A stretch of 5,627 nt of DNA from LMUY01 sp964245495 (GTDB taxonomy: Bacteria > Pseudomonadota > Alphaproteobacteria > Acetobacterales > Acetobacteraceae), in contig CAXTNC010000198.1 in the NCBI GenBank assembly GCA_964245495.1, positions 1 to 5,627 on the forward strand, in the 5' to 3' direction. Positions within the stretch are counted from its first letter, which is position 1, and every line of letters starts with the position of its first letter. This document shows positions 5,507-5,627 of this stretch, in pieces. The translations under genes were made by a program, and so were the position numbers. The notes under the pieces are model-generated. The model saw only the letters and a list, made by a program, of their open reading frames with translations, did no database searches and was not told the origin of the DNA.

Positions 5507-5627
5507 CCTCGCATGGGCTGGCTGGGACAGGACGGGCGAAGTCATCCGCCGTCCCATGCGCCGATCGAAGTGCCCGCCCCACTCCACCACTTGTTCTGGC
5601 GCCAAGCGTCCGTCTTTCGTTGGTTTG
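5507..5627. other. Right-edge segment with no identifiable gene
   Basis: Apart from the hairpin at 5530-5554, nothing is assignable. An ATG frame from 5513 (MGWLGQDGRSHPP...) stays open to the window end, and two - strand frames also enter from the right edge and read through the segment. None shows a motif I recognise. It could be intergenic DNA, the start of a + strand gene, or the edge of a mobile element; the window ends too soon to tell. The last 20 or so bases are less GC-rich than the coding regions. Confidence 0.3.
5530..5554 (+). terminator. Hairpin downstream of the reductase, possible terminator
   Basis: GGACGGGCG (5530-5538) pairs with CGCCGTCC (5547-5554) through eight base pairs with one bulged G and an eight-base loop. 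It starts 24 bases after the reductase stop. There is no T-run after it, so it may act as a weak or factor-dependent terminator, or only stabilise the 3' end. Confidence 0.35.

Noticed and set aside
4586..5605. A 339-codon - strand frame covering the reductase gene
   Set aside because: It is antisense to an SDR gene with complete cofactor and catalytic motifs and a perfect ribosome binding site; the frame is rich in Arg, Pro and His, as expected of a shadow.

Overview
This is a very GC-rich bacterial chromosomal window with dense genes, third codon positions strongly biased to G/C, and long shadow ORFs on the opposite strand. The order murein-hydrolase activator (EnvC-like), S41 C-terminal processing peptidase, divergent polysaccharide deacetylase, RNA pyrophosphohydrolase is a layout I associate with Alphaproteobacteria, especially Rhodospirillales/Acetobacteraceae. 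The taxonomic assignment is inference from gene order and composition; no rRNA or marker gene is present.

Left half (1-3379, + strand): a tightly packed cell-envelope operon. It starts with the 3' end of an EnvC-like degenerate M23/LytM protein (cut by the window edge), followed by the periplasmic protease CtpA (470-1852), a YibQ/DUF610-type divergent polysaccharide deacetylase (1854-2864) and the Nudix enzyme RppH (2861-3379). Spacing is minimal: one base between ctpA and the deacetylase, and an ATGA overlap between the deacetylase and rppH. The 76-base gap between envC and ctpA contains a 27-codon micro-ORF joined to both neighbours by ATGA overlaps. Two proteins of the operon, the EnvC tail and the deacetylase, lack the metal-binding residues of active members of their folds. 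They look like regulatory or scaffolding pseudo-enzymes in peptidoglycan remodelling, next to a fully equipped protease (CtpA: Ser305/Lys330/Gln334).

Middle (3337-3672, - strand): a multicopper-oxidase remnant convergent with rppH and overlapping its last 43 bases. It keeps a Tat-like leader, a piece of the first cupredoxin domain and the C-terminal HCHxxxH copper motif, but most of the protein between them is missing and the first HxH copper motif reads HWEG. It is an in-frame mini-gene or, more likely, a decaying pseudogene. It is the oddest object in the window.

Right half (3834-5506): a TetR-family regulator (- strand) diverges from an NAD(P)-dependent extended SDR of the dihydroflavonol-4-reductase/aldehyde-reductase type (+ strand), with only 47 bases between the start codons. 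This gap and the first bases of the regulator gene are an AT-rich island in otherwise GC-rich DNA. It carries overlapping dyads, an 11-base-spaced direct repeat and a TTGACA hexamer that overlaps the regulator's start codon. The simplest reading is a self-regulating TetR repressor controlling the reductase. The last 121 bases hold a small hairpin and no gene I can identify. I saw no tRNA, rRNA, CRISPR array, or complete mobile element.
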